Shown in pieces: positions 54,256 through 63,797 of a stretch of DNA of 64,000 bases. The notes beneath the pieces were generated by a model. It did not search any database. It saw only the letters and a list, made by a program, of their open reading frames with translations, and was not told the DNA's origin. The position numbers and the translations under genes were made by a program. Source of the stretch: Polyangiaceae bacterium (GTDB taxonomy: Bacteria > Myxococcota_A > Polyangia > Polyangiales > Polyangiaceae); contig JABFXY010000006.1 in the NCBI GenBank assembly GCA_013361525.1, forward strand, positions 186,001 to 250,000, given 5' to 3'. Positions within the stretch are counted from its first letter, which is position 1. Each line of letters starts with the position of its first letter.

Positions 54256-54960
54256 ATGACGAACCTTCTGCCCGTCCTTTCGCTCGGCTTTGCCCTCGGC
54301 GTAACGCACGCCGCGGACGCGGACCACGTCGTTGCCGTCTCCACGATGGTCGGCGACCGCGGTCCGAACGCGGTACCGAAAGGCGCTCGCGCCCGCGCGT
54401 TCGCGACGGCCGCTCGCATCGGCACGTTTTGGGGCGCGGGACACACGTCGTCGGTGCTCCTCGCGGGCGGCGCGATCATCGCGTTTCGCCTGGTCGTGCC
54501 GCCGACGCTCGGCATGACGTTGGAGCTCCTCGTGTCGGTGATGCTCGTCGCGCTCGGCATCTCGAGCCTTCGCCGTGCGCGCCGCGCAGCGTCGGAGAAG
54601 ACTTCCACCGAAGGGACGAGCGAAAATCGCGGTCTTCGAAGCTTCGGGGTCGGCGCCATGCACGGCCTCGCCGGGAGCGCGGCGGTCGCGCTGGGCATCT
54701 TGTCGCAGACGCCGAGCGCGCTCGCCGGCATCGGCTATCTCGCGTGTTTCGGCGTCGGCACGCTCGTGGGCATGTTGCTGCTGACGACGGTGATGGCCCT
54801 GCCGCTCGCGGTCGCGAGCCACAAGATCGGGCGCGCGCTTCATGTCGCCGCGGGCGTCGCTTCGATCGGCGTCGGGCTGGTTCTCTTCGCGACGATCGGT
54901 CACGAGCTCCTCGCCCACACGCTCGGCTGGGACTCGATCAGCTCTGCACCGACGCGCTGA
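54256..54960 (+). CDS. NiCoT/RcnA-like nickel-cobalt transporter
   Basis: A 234-residue membrane protein with about six hydrophobic segments. The signature HAADADHVVAV near residues 18-28 matches the HAxDADH motif of NiCoT-family Ni/Co permeases, whose His and Asp coordinate the metal in helix 2. A second motif region MHGLAGSAAVALGI (about 135) is like the helix-5 motif of the family. Shorter than many NiCoT proteins (about 300-370). ATG chosen because it begins the first helix. Overlaps the convergent regulator gene by 23 bp. Confidence 0.75.
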   Translation: MTNLLPVLSLGFALGVTHAADADHVVAVSTMVGDRGPNAVPKGARARAFATAARIGTFWGAGHTSSVLLAGGAIIAFRLVVPPTLGMTLELLVSVMLVALGISSLRRARRAASEKTSTEGTSENRGLRSFGVGAMHGLAGSAAVALGILSQTPSALAGIGYLACFGVGTLVGMLLLTTVMALPLAVASHKIGRALHVAAGVASIGVGLVLFATIGHELLAHTLGWDSISSAPTR

Positions 54961-55780
54961 TCGTCGAGCCGGGCGCGGCTTGGGCCATCGATCGCAGCGC
55001 CTCCGCGGTGGCGCGATCGGCCGGGTGATACGACTCGATCGCCACCTCTTGCGCGGTCACGTCGAGCGGCGTCCCGATCGTCGTCAGCATCGTAAACAGC
55101 CGCAGATCGACGCCATTGTTTCGCAGATGCACGATCGCGAACGGTAGGCCCACCTCGATATCGAAACCGCGCCCGATATCGCCGAGCCCTTCGTACGCCG
55201 TCACTTCAGCGAGAAGATTCGAGAGCTCCGGCGAAGGTCGATGCGCGACGTCGTGACGAAGCCGCGCAATCATCTGCCGCGCGAGGCTCTCCCAGCCGAC
55301 GATCGCAGGGCGCAGTCCTTCTGGATGCAGAATGCCGCGCAGAAGATTGCCCGTTACCTCCGGCGGGACCGTTCGACCTGCGGTCGCCCAGGCGAACAGG
55401 CGCATCGCGCCTTGGTTCATCTTCAGGATGTCGTGCGACCGGTTGATCGCGAGCGCGCCGAACGGCTCGTGTGCGGCAAGCAGGTGATCGAGCGCCTTCG
55501 TCACGTACTCCAGCTCGACGTCCTCGAGGCTGTGGTGCGCGTAGACCGGCGCGAAGCCAGCCGCGACGAGCAGCTCGTTGCGCTCGCGCAGGGGCAGGTC
55601 CATCGCGCTCGCGAGATACAGCACCATCTCGCGGCTCGGCGCCGAGCGGCCCGTCTCGAGGAAGCTCAGGTGGCGCGGCGAGACCTCGGCATCGAACGCG
55701 AGCCGCTCCTGGCTCAAGCCGACGTGGTTCCGGAATTTCCGGAGAAGAGGGCCAAACCGCAAGCTCGCAACGTCGACCAT
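54938..55780 (-). CDS. HTH regulator with MmyB-like ligand domain
   Basis: A 280-residue regulator. The N-terminal xre-type helix-turn-helix (LLRKFRNHVGLSQERLAFDAEVSPRHLSFLETGRSAP) is followed by an MmyB-type PAS-like domain (ALDHLLAAHEPFGALAINRSHDILKMNQGA, LRPAIVGWESLARQMIARLRHDVA, IVHLRNNG). Members often control a divergent neighbour; here that is the DUF2834-type gene, with starts 85 bp apart. C-terminus overlaps the nickel-transporter-like gene tail to tail. Confidence 0.85.
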   Translation of the reverse strand: MVDVASLRFGPLLRKFRNHVGLSQERLAFDAEVSPRHLSFLETGRSAPSREMVLYLASAMDLPLRERNELLVAAGFAPVYAHHSLEDVELEYVTKALDHLLAAHEPFGALAINRSHDILKMNQGAMRLFAWATAGRTVPPEVTGNLLRGILHPEGLRPAIVGWESLARQMIARLRHDVAHRPSPELSNLLAEVTAYEGLGDIGRGFDIEVGLPFAIVHLRNNGVDLRLFTMLTTIGTPLDVTAQEVAIESYHPADRATAEALRSMAQAAPGSTISASVQS

Positions 55781-55817
55781 GGCAACAACGTACAGGGCGG
55801 ACGGCCGGGCGTCCTTT

Positions 55818-55842
55818 ACCTCTCAGGTCATGGAGGTCATGG
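55818..55842. promoter_or_regulatory. Possible operator between the MmyB-type regulator and DUF2834 gene
   Basis: ACCTCTCAGGT has complementary ACCT/AGGT ends and is followed by a second copy of the direct repeat AGGTCATGG (55825-55833 and 55834-55842). It lies in the short divergent space, a plausible binding site for the adjacent HTH regulator; no binding data. Confidence 0.3.
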
Positions 55843-55864
55843 CGCGCGCCGCCATGTTGTCGGC

Positions 55865-56206
55865 ATGAACATCAAACGACTCCTCGCCGCCGCCGCCGTC
55901 CTCCTCGCCTTCGGCGCGTACACGATGCTCGTCGTCGTTCGGTTCGGGTACTTCGGCTTCGTTACGCTCTCGCTGCGCGAGCCGTGGGCGATGCAGATGC
56001 TGCTCGACCTGGTAATCGCGCTCGGCTTCGCTTCGACGTTCGTCGTGCGCGACGCCAAGAAGCACGGCCTCGCCGCCTGGCCGTGGATCGCCCTGTCGAT
56101 CCCGCTCGGCTCGGTCTCGCTGCTTTCGTACCTGGTCTTTCGCGAGGTTCGAAAAGCAAGCGGCCGCGCCTCGGATCGAAGCGCGGCCCTCGTCAGCCAA
56201 CCGTGA
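55865..56206 (+). CDS. Small membrane protein, DUF2834-like
   Basis: A 113-residue protein with three hydrophobic segments (about 5-24, 38-55, 72-92). A short polar loop VRDAKKHGLAAWPWI before the third helix matches the DUF2834 pattern from memory. Function unknown. Divergent from the MmyB-type regulator, whose probable target it is. Nothing regulatory other than the repeats noted upstream. Confidence 0.6.
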   Translation: MNIKRLLAAAAVLLAFGAYTMLVVVRFGYFGFVTLSLREPWAMQMLLDLVIALGFASTFVVRDAKKHGLAAWPWIALSIPLGSVSLLSYLVFREVRKASGRASDRSAALVSQP

Positions 56207-56213
56207 CGACGCG

Positions 56214-57335
56214 TCAGATCGGCTGCGTACGCTCTTTGCCGGACCAGCCGTGGCTGACACTGACGACCGGCTTCGTGTCCTGGCTCATCCAGCTGCTGCT
56301 CACGCCGATGCGCATCGGCCGAACCTTCGCTTCGCGCTGGCCGAACACGCCGGAGTCCGGGGCGACCTTTCCTTGTAGCGACGAAAGGAAGCCCCCACCT
56401 GCCTGGTCGTCGCCGGTGTCGATGTCGACGATGTCGAGCAGCGCCTCGAGCTGAACGACGGCGCTGGTCGACACGTCTTTGCCCGTCTTCATCGAGAAAA
56501 CGACCGGGCAAGCCTCCTGCGCGCTGACGACGTGCGCGCCGTTCACCGTGACCATCAGCGGCCCGAAGAAGAAGCGCTCCTTTTCGTGCTTCTCGCGACG
56601 AATGAGGAACGTCACGTTGTCGTTGTCTTTGCTTCCCCAGACCTTCACCCGACCCGGCAGCTCTTTCAGCAGCTGGAACGCGACCGTCTGCTTGCTGTGG
56701 AGCCGCACGCCCATCGTCTCGGCGTCGACGTACGCGAGCTTCACCTCGTACTCGAGGCGATCCTTGTCTTCTTTCACGATGCGGTCGGAGCGAACCAGGT
56801 TGACGCTGCCGTAGTTCGGCGAGCCGGGGTAGCTCTGCTTCGAGTAGTTCTGCACGTTGGTCGACGTACCGAGGCTCGCCGACCAGTTCACGTCCGAGGT
56901 GTTGTTCGGGTACGCGGACATGAAGCAGGTCGGCTTCGAGGACATCTCCTGACCGCTGTTGCGCGCGGTCGCCTCCTCTTGCGAGGCGTAGACCATCGCG
57001 TAGGTCGGGCCCTGGGTCGCGTACTTGTAGTGCGCCGGAATCTCCACGTAGAAGCCGTCGACCTTCTCGGTCGCGGGGATGCTCTTCGGAAGGTTCGCCT
57101 GCTTCGGCATCTCGAGCTTGCCCTTCGGCAGCCGGTCGTAGACGTCGGTTGCGCCGAGCATTGGGGCGCTCGATGTCGAGGCGGTGGTGGAAGCCGTCGA
57201 CGCGGCCGGTGCGCTCGCCGCCTTCTCCGTCTTTGCAGGAGCGGGCTTCGCGGGCGGGGGCGAATCCGCCGACGCCAACGAGGTGATCCCAACGATCGAA
57301 ACCATGCCCATCGCAGCGAAAACCCGCCTAGCCAT
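56214..57335 (-). CDS. Secreted protein, function unknown
   Basis: A 373-residue exported protein: signal peptide cleaved after ASLASA, then a Lys/Ala/Pro/Thr linker to about 60 and a globular beta-rich domain (DVYDRLPKGKLEMP, VDGFYVEIPAHYKYATQ, NLVRSDRIVKEDKDRLEYEVKL, ARPRVKVWG-like, RFFFGPLMVTVNGAH). No motif recognised. Probably periplasmic or surface. Upstream of the di-heme gene's end by about 110 bp but on the same strand. Confidence 0.55.
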   Translation of the reverse strand: MARRVFAAMGMVSIVGITSLASADSPPPAKPAPAKTEKAASAPAASTASTTASTSSAPMLGATDVYDRLPKGKLEMPKQANLPKSIPATEKVDGFYVEIPAHYKYATQGPTYAMVYASQEEATARNSGQEMSSKPTCFMSAYPNNTSDVNWSASLGTSTNVQNYSKQSYPGSPNYGSVNLVRSDRIVKEDKDRLEYEVKLAYVDAETMGVRLHSKQTVAFQLLKELPGRVKVWGSKDNDNVTFLIRREKHEKERFFFGPLMVTVNGAHVVSAQEACPVVFSMKTGKDVSTSAVVQLEALLDIVDIDTGDDQAGGGFLSSLQGKVAPDSGVFGQREAKVRPMRIGVSSSWMSQDTKPVVSVSHGWSGKERTQPI

Positions 57336-57446
57336 GTCCCGTCCACCTCACGTTGAGCGCGTCTGCCGCGCGAGCCAAGAATCAGAAACAAGGCGCGGGC
57401 GCGGGGCTCTCGACCCACACGCCCGCCTGCACCACCCGAACAGCGA

Positions 57447-59498
57447 TCAGAGCGTGTTCAAATACGCTTCGAGCGCGTCGAGATCTCCCTCGTTGAGGTG
57501 CTTCGTGTGGCCCATCATCCCGTCGCTCTCGACGAGAAGCTCACGCAGCGACTCGAAGCGGCCATCGTGGAAGAACGGCCCGCGGCCCGAGATGTAGCTG
57601 AGCGACGGCGTGTTGAACTGAGCCTTGCGATCCGCGCGAGCGCGCGAGCCGAGGTCGTGGTTCTTCGTGTCGGTGCCGCCGTCACCGGCGTGGCACGACC
57701 CGCACGCGGCCTGCTCGGAGTGGAAGAGCGACTCGCCCTTCTTCACGAGCTGCACGTCGAGGTCGTTCTGGCGCGGGGGCGCGGGCATCGACTCGATGTA
57801 GGTGATGAGTGCTTCGAGCTCGACGTTGCGAAGGCCCTGGCCATTGAGGCGCTCGAAGGTGTGGGTGACGTGCTCGCGAACGTCCTTGGTCAGGCCGTTC
57901 CACGAGAACGGCGCCGTGCCCTGGAGCCGGCCGGCGAGCATGATGCTGCGGCGCGGGCCTTCCGGGGTCGACCAGGTGATGGCGTCGTCGCGCCCGTCCG
58001 GGTGGCAGCTCGCGCACGCGCGGCCGTCCAGCGAGATGCGCGCGTCGCCGGTCGCGTGGAAGATCTGCCGGCCGAGGACAAACGAGAGCTGAAGCGGCTC
58101 AGCCATCGGCTTGAGCGCCACGCGATCGTGCTTGCCGACGGAGGGCTCATCCGGGGTGCCCATCGTCTTGAGATCCACGAGGTCGAGGCTGCGCTCGAAC
58201 TGCGACCAGACGACGGCGCGCTTGTTCGCCGAGTCGATCGCCACGCCCGTCGGGCCCGAGCCGACGTCCCAGCGTGCCTTCTCCACGCTGGCCGGGCTCG
58301 CGGACGCAGCGTCGTATGCGACGACGGCATCGATGCCGAGGCAGGTGACGAAGAGCGTCGAGCTGTCGTTGTCGACCGCGGCGCCGCGGGGAAGGATGCA
58401 CTCGCCGACGGCCGGCTCAGCGCCACCTTCGCCGCCGAAGAACTGCTCGTGCGTCTCGGCGAAGGAAGCCTGGACGAAGCGGCGCGTGCCCGCGTCGATG
58501 ACGGCGACGGCGGGAACCTCGGTCGGGACGCCGCCCTCGCCGTAGCCGGCGGAGCGGTTTTCCGGATCGCCCGGGTCGACGAGGATTTGTGGCGCGAGGA
58601 TGCGGCCCTTCGGCGCCGTGGACTTGACCATCGGGAAGCCCTGGCAGCCCATACGCGTGCCATTTCGGCCGGGGATCGGCTTCTCGCCGTTTGCGTCGCC
58701 GACCGCACCGCTGACCGACGAGGCGAGCGAGAACGGCTTTTCGACGAGGTTGTTCTGCGCCTCGAACGGATTGACGAGGACGTCGAGCTTGCGCTGCGGC
58801 TTCATCGTCGCGAGGTCGACGATGCTGACGCGGGCGCCCACGGCGTGCGAAACGTAGGCGAACTTTCCTTCGTCATCGACGACGACCGTGCGCGGCTCGC
58901 GCGGCAGCGGGACCTTCGCCTTGCGCGACAGCGCAGCGGCGTCGAACGCCTCTAGCGTCCGGCCCCAGCCCGCCGTGAGGAGGATCGTCTTGGCGTCGGG
59001 CGTCGTCGCGAGGGCGATCGGCTCGGCCGAGGTATCGACCGCGCAGCCCGCGGTCAGGGTGCCGTCGTTCTTCGCGTGGTAGACGGCGAGCTTGTTCGCG
59101 TCGCGCAGCGTGACGAGGACGCGGCCATCGGCGAGGACCATCACCTGGCCCGGGGCGCCGTCGAGCTTCGTCGAGCCGAGCTCTTTTCGTGTGTCGACGT
59201 CGACCATCACGAGGGACTTGTCGTCTTCGTCCGCGACGAAGGCGATCGTCTTGCCGGCGAGCGGTCCGTCGGAGAAGGCGCCGAGCGCGACCGTCGCGGA
59301 TTGCCCCGGAGCCGAGACCGGCTTCAGCGAGCTCGCGGTCGCTTCGCACGTGCCGCTTTCGCCGGCGCCGACCGACTTGGACGGGGTCGAATCGCCGGAG
59401 GGCCCAACCGATCCACACCCGGCCGCTGTCGCCAGGCCGAGGGTCGCAAGGATCAGAGCGGCGGAGGGGAGAACGGACCGGGCTGAGGGCTTACGCAT
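57447..59498 (-). CDS. Di-heme lipoprotein: beta-propeller plus cytochrome c domains
   Basis: A 683-residue lipoprotein with lipobox LATAAGC. The first 480 residues look like a YncE/WD-type propeller (FVADEDDKSLVMVDVDTRKEL, VVDDEGKFAYVSHAVGARVSIVDL, GPTGVAIDSANKRAVVW). The last 200 resemble di-heme MauG/cytochrome c peroxidase-type domains with CASCH near 495 and CGSCH near 599 and a distal region GMMGHTKHL. Similar fused proteins are common in myxobacteria; electron donors or substrates are unknown. Outer-membrane facing is likely. Confidence 0.85.
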   Translation of the reverse strand: MRKPSARSVLPSAALILATLGLATAAGCGSVGPSGDSTPSKSVGAGESGTCEATASSLKPVSAPGQSATVALGAFSDGPLAGKTIAFVADEDDKSLVMVDVDTRKELGSTKLDGAPGQVMVLADGRVLVTLRDANKLAVYHAKNDGTLTAGCAVDTSAEPIALATTPDAKTILLTAGWGRTLEAFDAAALSRKAKVPLPREPRTVVVDDEGKFAYVSHAVGARVSIVDLATMKPQRKLDVLVNPFEAQNNLVEKPFSLASSVSGAVGDANGEKPIPGRNGTRMGCQGFPMVKSTAPKGRILAPQILVDPGDPENRSAGYGEGGVPTEVPAVAVIDAGTRRFVQASFAETHEQFFGGEGGAEPAVGECILPRGAAVDNDSSTLFVTCLGIDAVVAYDAASASPASVEKARWDVGSGPTGVAIDSANKRAVVWSQFERSLDLVDLKTMGTPDEPSVGKHDRVALKPMAEPLQLSFVLGRQIFHATGDARISLDGRACASCHPDGRDDAITWSTPEGPRRSIMLAGRLQGTAPFSWNGLTKDVREHVTHTFERLNGQGLRNVELEALITYIESMPAPPRQNDLDVQLVKKGESLFHSEQAACGSCHAGDGGTDTKNHDLGSRARADRKAQFNTPSLSYISGRGPFFHDGRFESLRELLVESDGMMGHTKHLNEGDLDALEAYLNTL

Positions 59499-59734
59499 GG
59501 CGCTCCTTGTACGCGTGACCGAATCAGGTGCTTCCCGGACTCAATCCAGCGAGCTGGATGCAGTCCAAGGAGATCTACGGAGTGCGCAACGCGGAGCGTT
59601 GGCACGAAGTGAAACAACGCGAAACGGAAACGGAGACCAACTGCAGAGAGAACGACGCGCGTCGGGACGACGGCACCGTCATGTCGCCTTGGACATCCGT
59701 CTTGTGACGGACGTGGGTGAAAAAAGTTCCAAGG

Positions 59735-62404
59735 TCAGAGACTGCCGACTGCAAGAGCGGCTGGCACGGCCAGCTCGACCTGCCCGTCCGGGGTGAGCGC
59801 CTCGAAGACGACCCCCCGACGGTCCGACGTCCCCAAGCGGAGCGTGCCATCAGCCAGCGACAGCGCAAAGGGGGCTCGAGCGACCGGACTCGTGCTCCCG
59901 TCGGGGACAACGAAGACGGTGAGCGGCATCGGGCTTGCGGGGCTGGCGCCATTTTTCGTACGGACACCCCCCGGCTCACAACGTCGCGCGACCCGGAAGG
60001 TCGTCTCCTCGGAGGCGCAGCGCTCGAGGGCTCGGCGCGCGGCGACCACCGGATCCATCGGAGCGGCAGCTTTGGCGTCGGGCTTTTTCGGGTCGGTGGG
60101 CGCACCCGCAGCCGGTGGAGGAGAAGGAGCCGTCGCCGGCTGAACCGGCCCGGCCGCGATGGCATGAAGCAGGCCAGCCGCCGAAATACGCACGCGCTCC
60201 GAAGGATCCCCGCTCAGGAGCTGCCCGATGACGGCGACGTCACATTTGGCGCCGGCGAGCATCAGCCCCGCGAGCGCATTGGCGCGGACGTAAGGCCTCG
60301 TGTCCGACAGAGCCGCACACGCCGACGACTCAACCAGGGCGGCATCCTTCTCGCGCGAGGCGACGCGCCCGAGAGCGGCAAGACTATTGCCTGCGACGTC
60401 GACGTCGGGGTCCGTCGTGAGCTTGGAAAGCACGGAAGCGACGCCCCGGTCACCGACCGCGCCGAGCGACCAGACCGCGTTGGCACGGACGCTCGCGTCA
60501 GGGTCCTGCGCCAGGGTGGTGAGGAGCGGGATCGCCTTCGCGCCTTGCGCCGAGATTGCCTCGGCGATTTTGCGACGGTCGTCGACGGGTCCCCCCGCGA
60601 GCTTTTTCAGCTCGGAGACGCTGGTGTCGCTGCGCAGGCGACCGAGCCCTTCGATGAGCGCATCCCGCGCGGACGTCGGCGCGGACGACACGGCGGCCGA
60701 CACAGTCTTCGCGAGCTCGCCGTCTTGGCTGCGCGACAGCACGCCGGCGAGCGCGATCCCGATCGCCGCTCGATCCTGCTCGGCGCTCTTCAAGAGCCGT
60801 TCGAGCAATTTGGATGCGACCGCGCTCGTACCGACGCGCGAAATGGCGATCGCTGCGTCCATCCGCACCGTGCCGAGCTCGTCGTCGAGCGCCGTCACGA
60901 TCTTCTCGTCCACGGCCGCGGAGCCTTGCGCGAGCGAGCCGAGACCGCGGAGGGACGCACGACGGAGCGAGGGCGACTTCGACGTCGCGTAGACGAGCAG
61001 CTGTTCGGAGGCGCGAGGAGAGCCGGTGCGGCCGAGCAGCTCGACGAGCACGACGCGGTCTTCGGTCGCGAGGGCGGGATCGTTCAGCGCGTCGCGCACA
61101 GGCTCGACTGCGCGGCCATCGGGCCTCGCTGGATCGATGAGTGCGAGCGCCGCACGCGTCGCAGCCCGACGAACATCGGGGGACGCGTCGGCGATGAGCT
61201 CGAGCACGGCCGGCAACGACTGCTCCGCCTCGAGCGTCGCCAGCGCCGAGAGCGCAGACGGAGCGGCGACCGTCCCTCGCTGCATCGCACGCACGATCGC
61301 GGGCGCGGTACTCACGTCGCCGATCGCGGCGAGCGCTTGGACCAGCCCCACCGCGGTCCGTGCGCTCGGCGAGCCCTCGAGCGCCGTCACGATCGACTTC
61401 GTGGCCTTCGGTCCCACGGCGACGAGCGCGTCGCGCGCCGGCGTGCGACCGGCATCGGGACGATCGGTCTCGAGCGCGCCGATGAGCAGATCGGTCGCGC
61501 GTGGCGAGCCGATCCTCCCGAGCGCGCGCACCGCAGCTTGGCGCAGCGCGAGCGACGTCTCCGACGACGGCGGGCCACCCTGCGACGCGCTCGCCGACGC
61601 CTGCACGTGCGGCGCGAGCGCGACCGTCGCCTCGTCCGAGCCGATACGTCCGAGCGCGAGCGCCGCCTCGACGCGAACGTCGGTGTTCGCATCCGACAGC
61701 GCACGAACCAGCGCGGAGAGCGCACGCGTGTCGCGCAAATCGCCGAGCGCGCGGGCGACGCGGCGACGAACCTCCGCAGACGTGTCTTGTACGCGGCCGA
61801 CGAGGGGAAGCACCGCGCGCCCGTCTCCGAGGCGACCGAGCGACGTCGCTACCTCGGCGCGCACCTCGGGGGAGTTGTCGTCGAGGTGACCGAGGAGCAG
61901 CGAGACGGCGTCCGGCGAGCCGGAGCGGCCCATCGCCTGCGCCGCCGCCATTCGGACGTCTTGCGAAGGATCCGAAAGCACACGACCGAGCGCGGTCACG
62001 CTGCGCTCCGTCGGATTCGAACGAATCACCTCACAAGCCGCGAGACGGAGGCGCGCGTCGGAATCGGCGAGCCACGCGGAGACGATGTCGCTCGCACCCG
62101 GGATGCGGAGCTTCGCGCTGACCTTCGCCGCGGCGATCCGGACCTCGTTGTCCTCGTCACCGAGCGCCTTCACCGCAAGCGGCTTCGCGAGCGCTTGCGG
62201 CAGCGTGCCAATCTGTTGAGCGGCCGTGCGTCGCTCCGCGGGGTCGGTCGACTCGAGGCCTTCCTTGATGCGATCGGGCACATTCGGCCACACGAATGCG
62301 CCCGCCGGAGCGGTGAACGTCGACGCGCCGGCAAGGAAAAGCGCGCAAAGCGCCGCCCTCCCCCAGCTTGAGCTCAAGGAACGGCGCCGACCCGGGACCC
62401 GCAT
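59735..62404 (-). CDS. Secreted HEAT-repeat protein
   Basis: An 889-residue exported protein (signal peptide ending TAPAGA). About 20 HEAT/PBS-lyase-like repeats follow, with regular blocks such as DEDNEVRIAAAKVSAKL, DPSQDVRMAAAQAMGRSG, DNSPEVRAEVATSLGRLGD, DTSAEVRRRVARALGDL and DANTDVRVEAALALGRIG. The C-terminus has a Pro/Ala linker, a CAS-type Cys pair (CASEETTFRVARRC) and a beta domain (LTVFVVPDGS, GVVFEALTPDGQVELAVP). Scaffolding is the usual role. ATG 62404 chosen for its standard signal peptide; two in-frame starts lie upstream. Divergent from the LIC_10091-like gene. Confidence 0.8.
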   Translation of the reverse strand: MRVPGRRRSLSSSWGRAALCALFLAGASTFTAPAGAFVWPNVPDRIKEGLESTDPAERRTAAQQIGTLPQALAKPLAVKALGDEDNEVRIAAAKVSAKLRIPGASDIVSAWLADSDARLRLAACEVIRSNPTERSVTALGRVLSDPSQDVRMAAAQAMGRSGSPDAVSLLLGHLDDNSPEVRAEVATSLGRLGDGRAVLPLVGRVQDTSAEVRRRVARALGDLRDTRALSALVRALSDANTDVRVEAALALGRIGSDEATVALAPHVQASASASQGGPPSSETSLALRQAAVRALGRIGSPRATDLLIGALETDRPDAGRTPARDALVAVGPKATKSIVTALEGSPSARTAVGLVQALAAIGDVSTAPAIVRAMQRGTVAAPSALSALATLEAEQSLPAVLELIADASPDVRRAATRAALALIDPARPDGRAVEPVRDALNDPALATEDRVVLVELLGRTGSPRASEQLLVYATSKSPSLRRASLRGLGSLAQGSAAVDEKIVTALDDELGTVRMDAAIAISRVGTSAVASKLLERLLKSAEQDRAAIGIALAGVLSRSQDGELAKTVSAAVSSAPTSARDALIEGLGRLRSDTSVSELKKLAGGPVDDRRKIAEAISAQGAKAIPLLTTLAQDPDASVRANAVWSLGAVGDRGVASVLSKLTTDPDVDVAGNSLAALGRVASREKDAALVESSACAALSDTRPYVRANALAGLMLAGAKCDVAVIGQLLSGDPSERVRISAAGLLHAIAAGPVQPATAPSPPPAAGAPTDPKKPDAKAAAPMDPVVAARRALERCASEETTFRVARRCEPGGVRTKNGASPASPMPLTVFVVPDGSTSPVARAPFALSLADGTLRLGTSDRRGVVFEALTPDGQVELAVPAALAVGSL

Positions 62405-62462
62405 TGCCGGGCAGACTAGCATCTGGGAAGACCACGCGGCGCTGTCGGCGTTGTAGCGGAAC

Positions 62463-62470
62463 AAGGAGGC
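62463..62470 (+). promoter_or_regulatory. Strong ribosome binding site of the LIC_10091-like gene
   Basis: AAGGAGG seven bases ahead of ATG at 62477. It decides the start: the ATG gives a signal peptide, and the divergent HEAT gene starts only 72 bp away, so both promoters must share this short space. Confidence 0.75.
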
Positions 62471-62476
62471 GACGGA

Positions 62477-63763
62477 ATGACGGCTGATCGGTGTGAGGGG
62501 CTACGGGCGAGGTTGTCGGGTTGGACGGTGAAGGTCCTGCCCCATGTAGCGCTCGCGGCCCTGGTCACGGCGGCGACCGTCTCGTGCGCGACATCGTCCT
62601 CGGTCCAAGACGGCGCCTCCGGGTCGAGCGCGACCGGGACCAGTGCTCCCGGGCCGAAGGCGGCGCTCGCTGCGACGGCCACGTCGGACTCGAGCGCGGT
62701 TGCCGCACCCGCGTCTGCATCGGCCGCACGCGCCGCGGAGGCCGAGACGTTCCGCTTCGCCGATTTGGTGAACGACCTCTCCGAGCCCGACACCTACTTC
62801 TTCTCGGACAACATCATCTCGAACGAGACGAGCTTCCTCCAACCCGCAGAGGCGCTCGCGGCGCGCAGCGACCCCTCGAGCGTCTACATCGGCGTCGGCC
62901 CCGAGCAGAACTTCACGTACATCGCGCTGACGAAGCCCTCCGTCGCGTTCGTCGTCGACATCCGGCGCGCAAACATGCTCCTCCAGCTCCTCTATCGCGC
63001 CGCCTTCGAAGAGGCGAACGACCGCGCACAGTTCCTGGCGCTGCTCCTTGGACGGCCGCTCCCGGAGGCCGGCGCGCTCGACGCGAAGGCAGGGATCTCC
63101 GACGTCGTCTCCGCCGCCACCAAGTCGGCTGGAACGAAGGCGAGCTTCGAGGACGCGCAGGCCAAGCTGATGAAGCGCATCGACGGCTACGGCGTGAAGC
63201 TCGGCGACGAGGACAAGAAGGGCATCGCGAAGATGCACGCGGTCTTTCACAAGGAGGGCATCGACGTGCGCTTCGAGCTGCACGAAAAGAACGGCCGCCT
63301 CTACCCCACCCTCCGTGAGCTCCTCGACACGACGAGCCCGTCGGGAAAAACCGGCAGCTTCCTCGCGACCGACGAGTCGTTTCGCTTTCTGCAGACCATG
63401 CAGCGCGCGGGGCGCATCGTGCCGGTGGTCGGCGATTTCGCAGGCAACCACGCGCTGCCGCAGCTCGCGTCGTACCTGAAGAGCGACAAGCTCAGCGTCT
63501 CGACCTTCTACGTCTCGAACGTCGAGCAGTACCTCCTCGAGCCGAAGGTCTGGAAGAACTGGGTCCGCAACGTAAAGGCGCTGCCCAAGACGGACGACGC
63601 CGTTTTCATCCGCGCGTACCTCGATCAGGGTCGCAAACACCCGAAGCAGATGAAAGGCCACCGCACCGCGACCGTGCTCTCGAAGATGAGCGACTTCGAG
63701 TCGTCCTTCGGTGAGAAAGACACGACGACCTTCTTCACGCTCTGCACCGACAAGAACCTCTGA
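62477..63763 (+). CDS. LIC_10091-like lipoprotein
   Basis: A 428-residue lipoprotein (lipobox-like ATVSC) with an Ala/Ser linker. The core has the blocks FSDNIISNETSFLQ, YIGVGPEQNFTYIALTKP, VDIRRANMLLQLLYRAAFE and RAQFLALLLGRPL, followed by a later GDFAGNHALPQL, which I recall as the LIC_10091 family (methyltransferase-like fold, activity unproven). Function unknown. Convergent with the gene at the right edge of the window. Confidence 0.7.
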   Translation: MTADRCEGLRARLSGWTVKVLPHVALAALVTAATVSCATSSSVQDGASGSSATGTSAPGPKAALAATATSDSSAVAAPASASAARAAEAETFRFADLVNDLSEPDTYFFSDNIISNETSFLQPAEALAARSDPSSVYIGVGPEQNFTYIALTKPSVAFVVDIRRANMLLQLLYRAAFEEANDRAQFLALLLGRPLPEAGALDAKAGISDVVSAATKSAGTKASFEDAQAKLMKRIDGYGVKLGDEDKKGIAKMHAVFHKEGIDVRFELHEKNGRLYPTLRELLDTTSPSGKTGSFLATDESFRFLQTMQRAGRIVPVVGDFAGNHALPQLASYLKSDKLSVSTFYVSNVEQYLLEPKVWKNWVRNVKALPKTDDAVFIRAYLDQGRKHPKQMKGHRTATVLSKMSDFESSFGEKDTTTFFTLCTDKNL

Positions 63764-63797
63764 CGGCGCCCCGCGCGCGGCTCTTCTTTGCCGGGTC

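Noticed and set aside
59695-59712. Hairpin upstream of the di-heme gene as a terminator for the HEAT gene
   Set aside because: On the minus strand the T run comes before the stem, not after it, so it is not a standard terminator.
59717-62371. An approximately 880-codon open frame opposite the HEAT-repeat gene
   Set aside because: Shadow of periodic HEAT coding sequence; Arg-rich product, no start signals, no motif.
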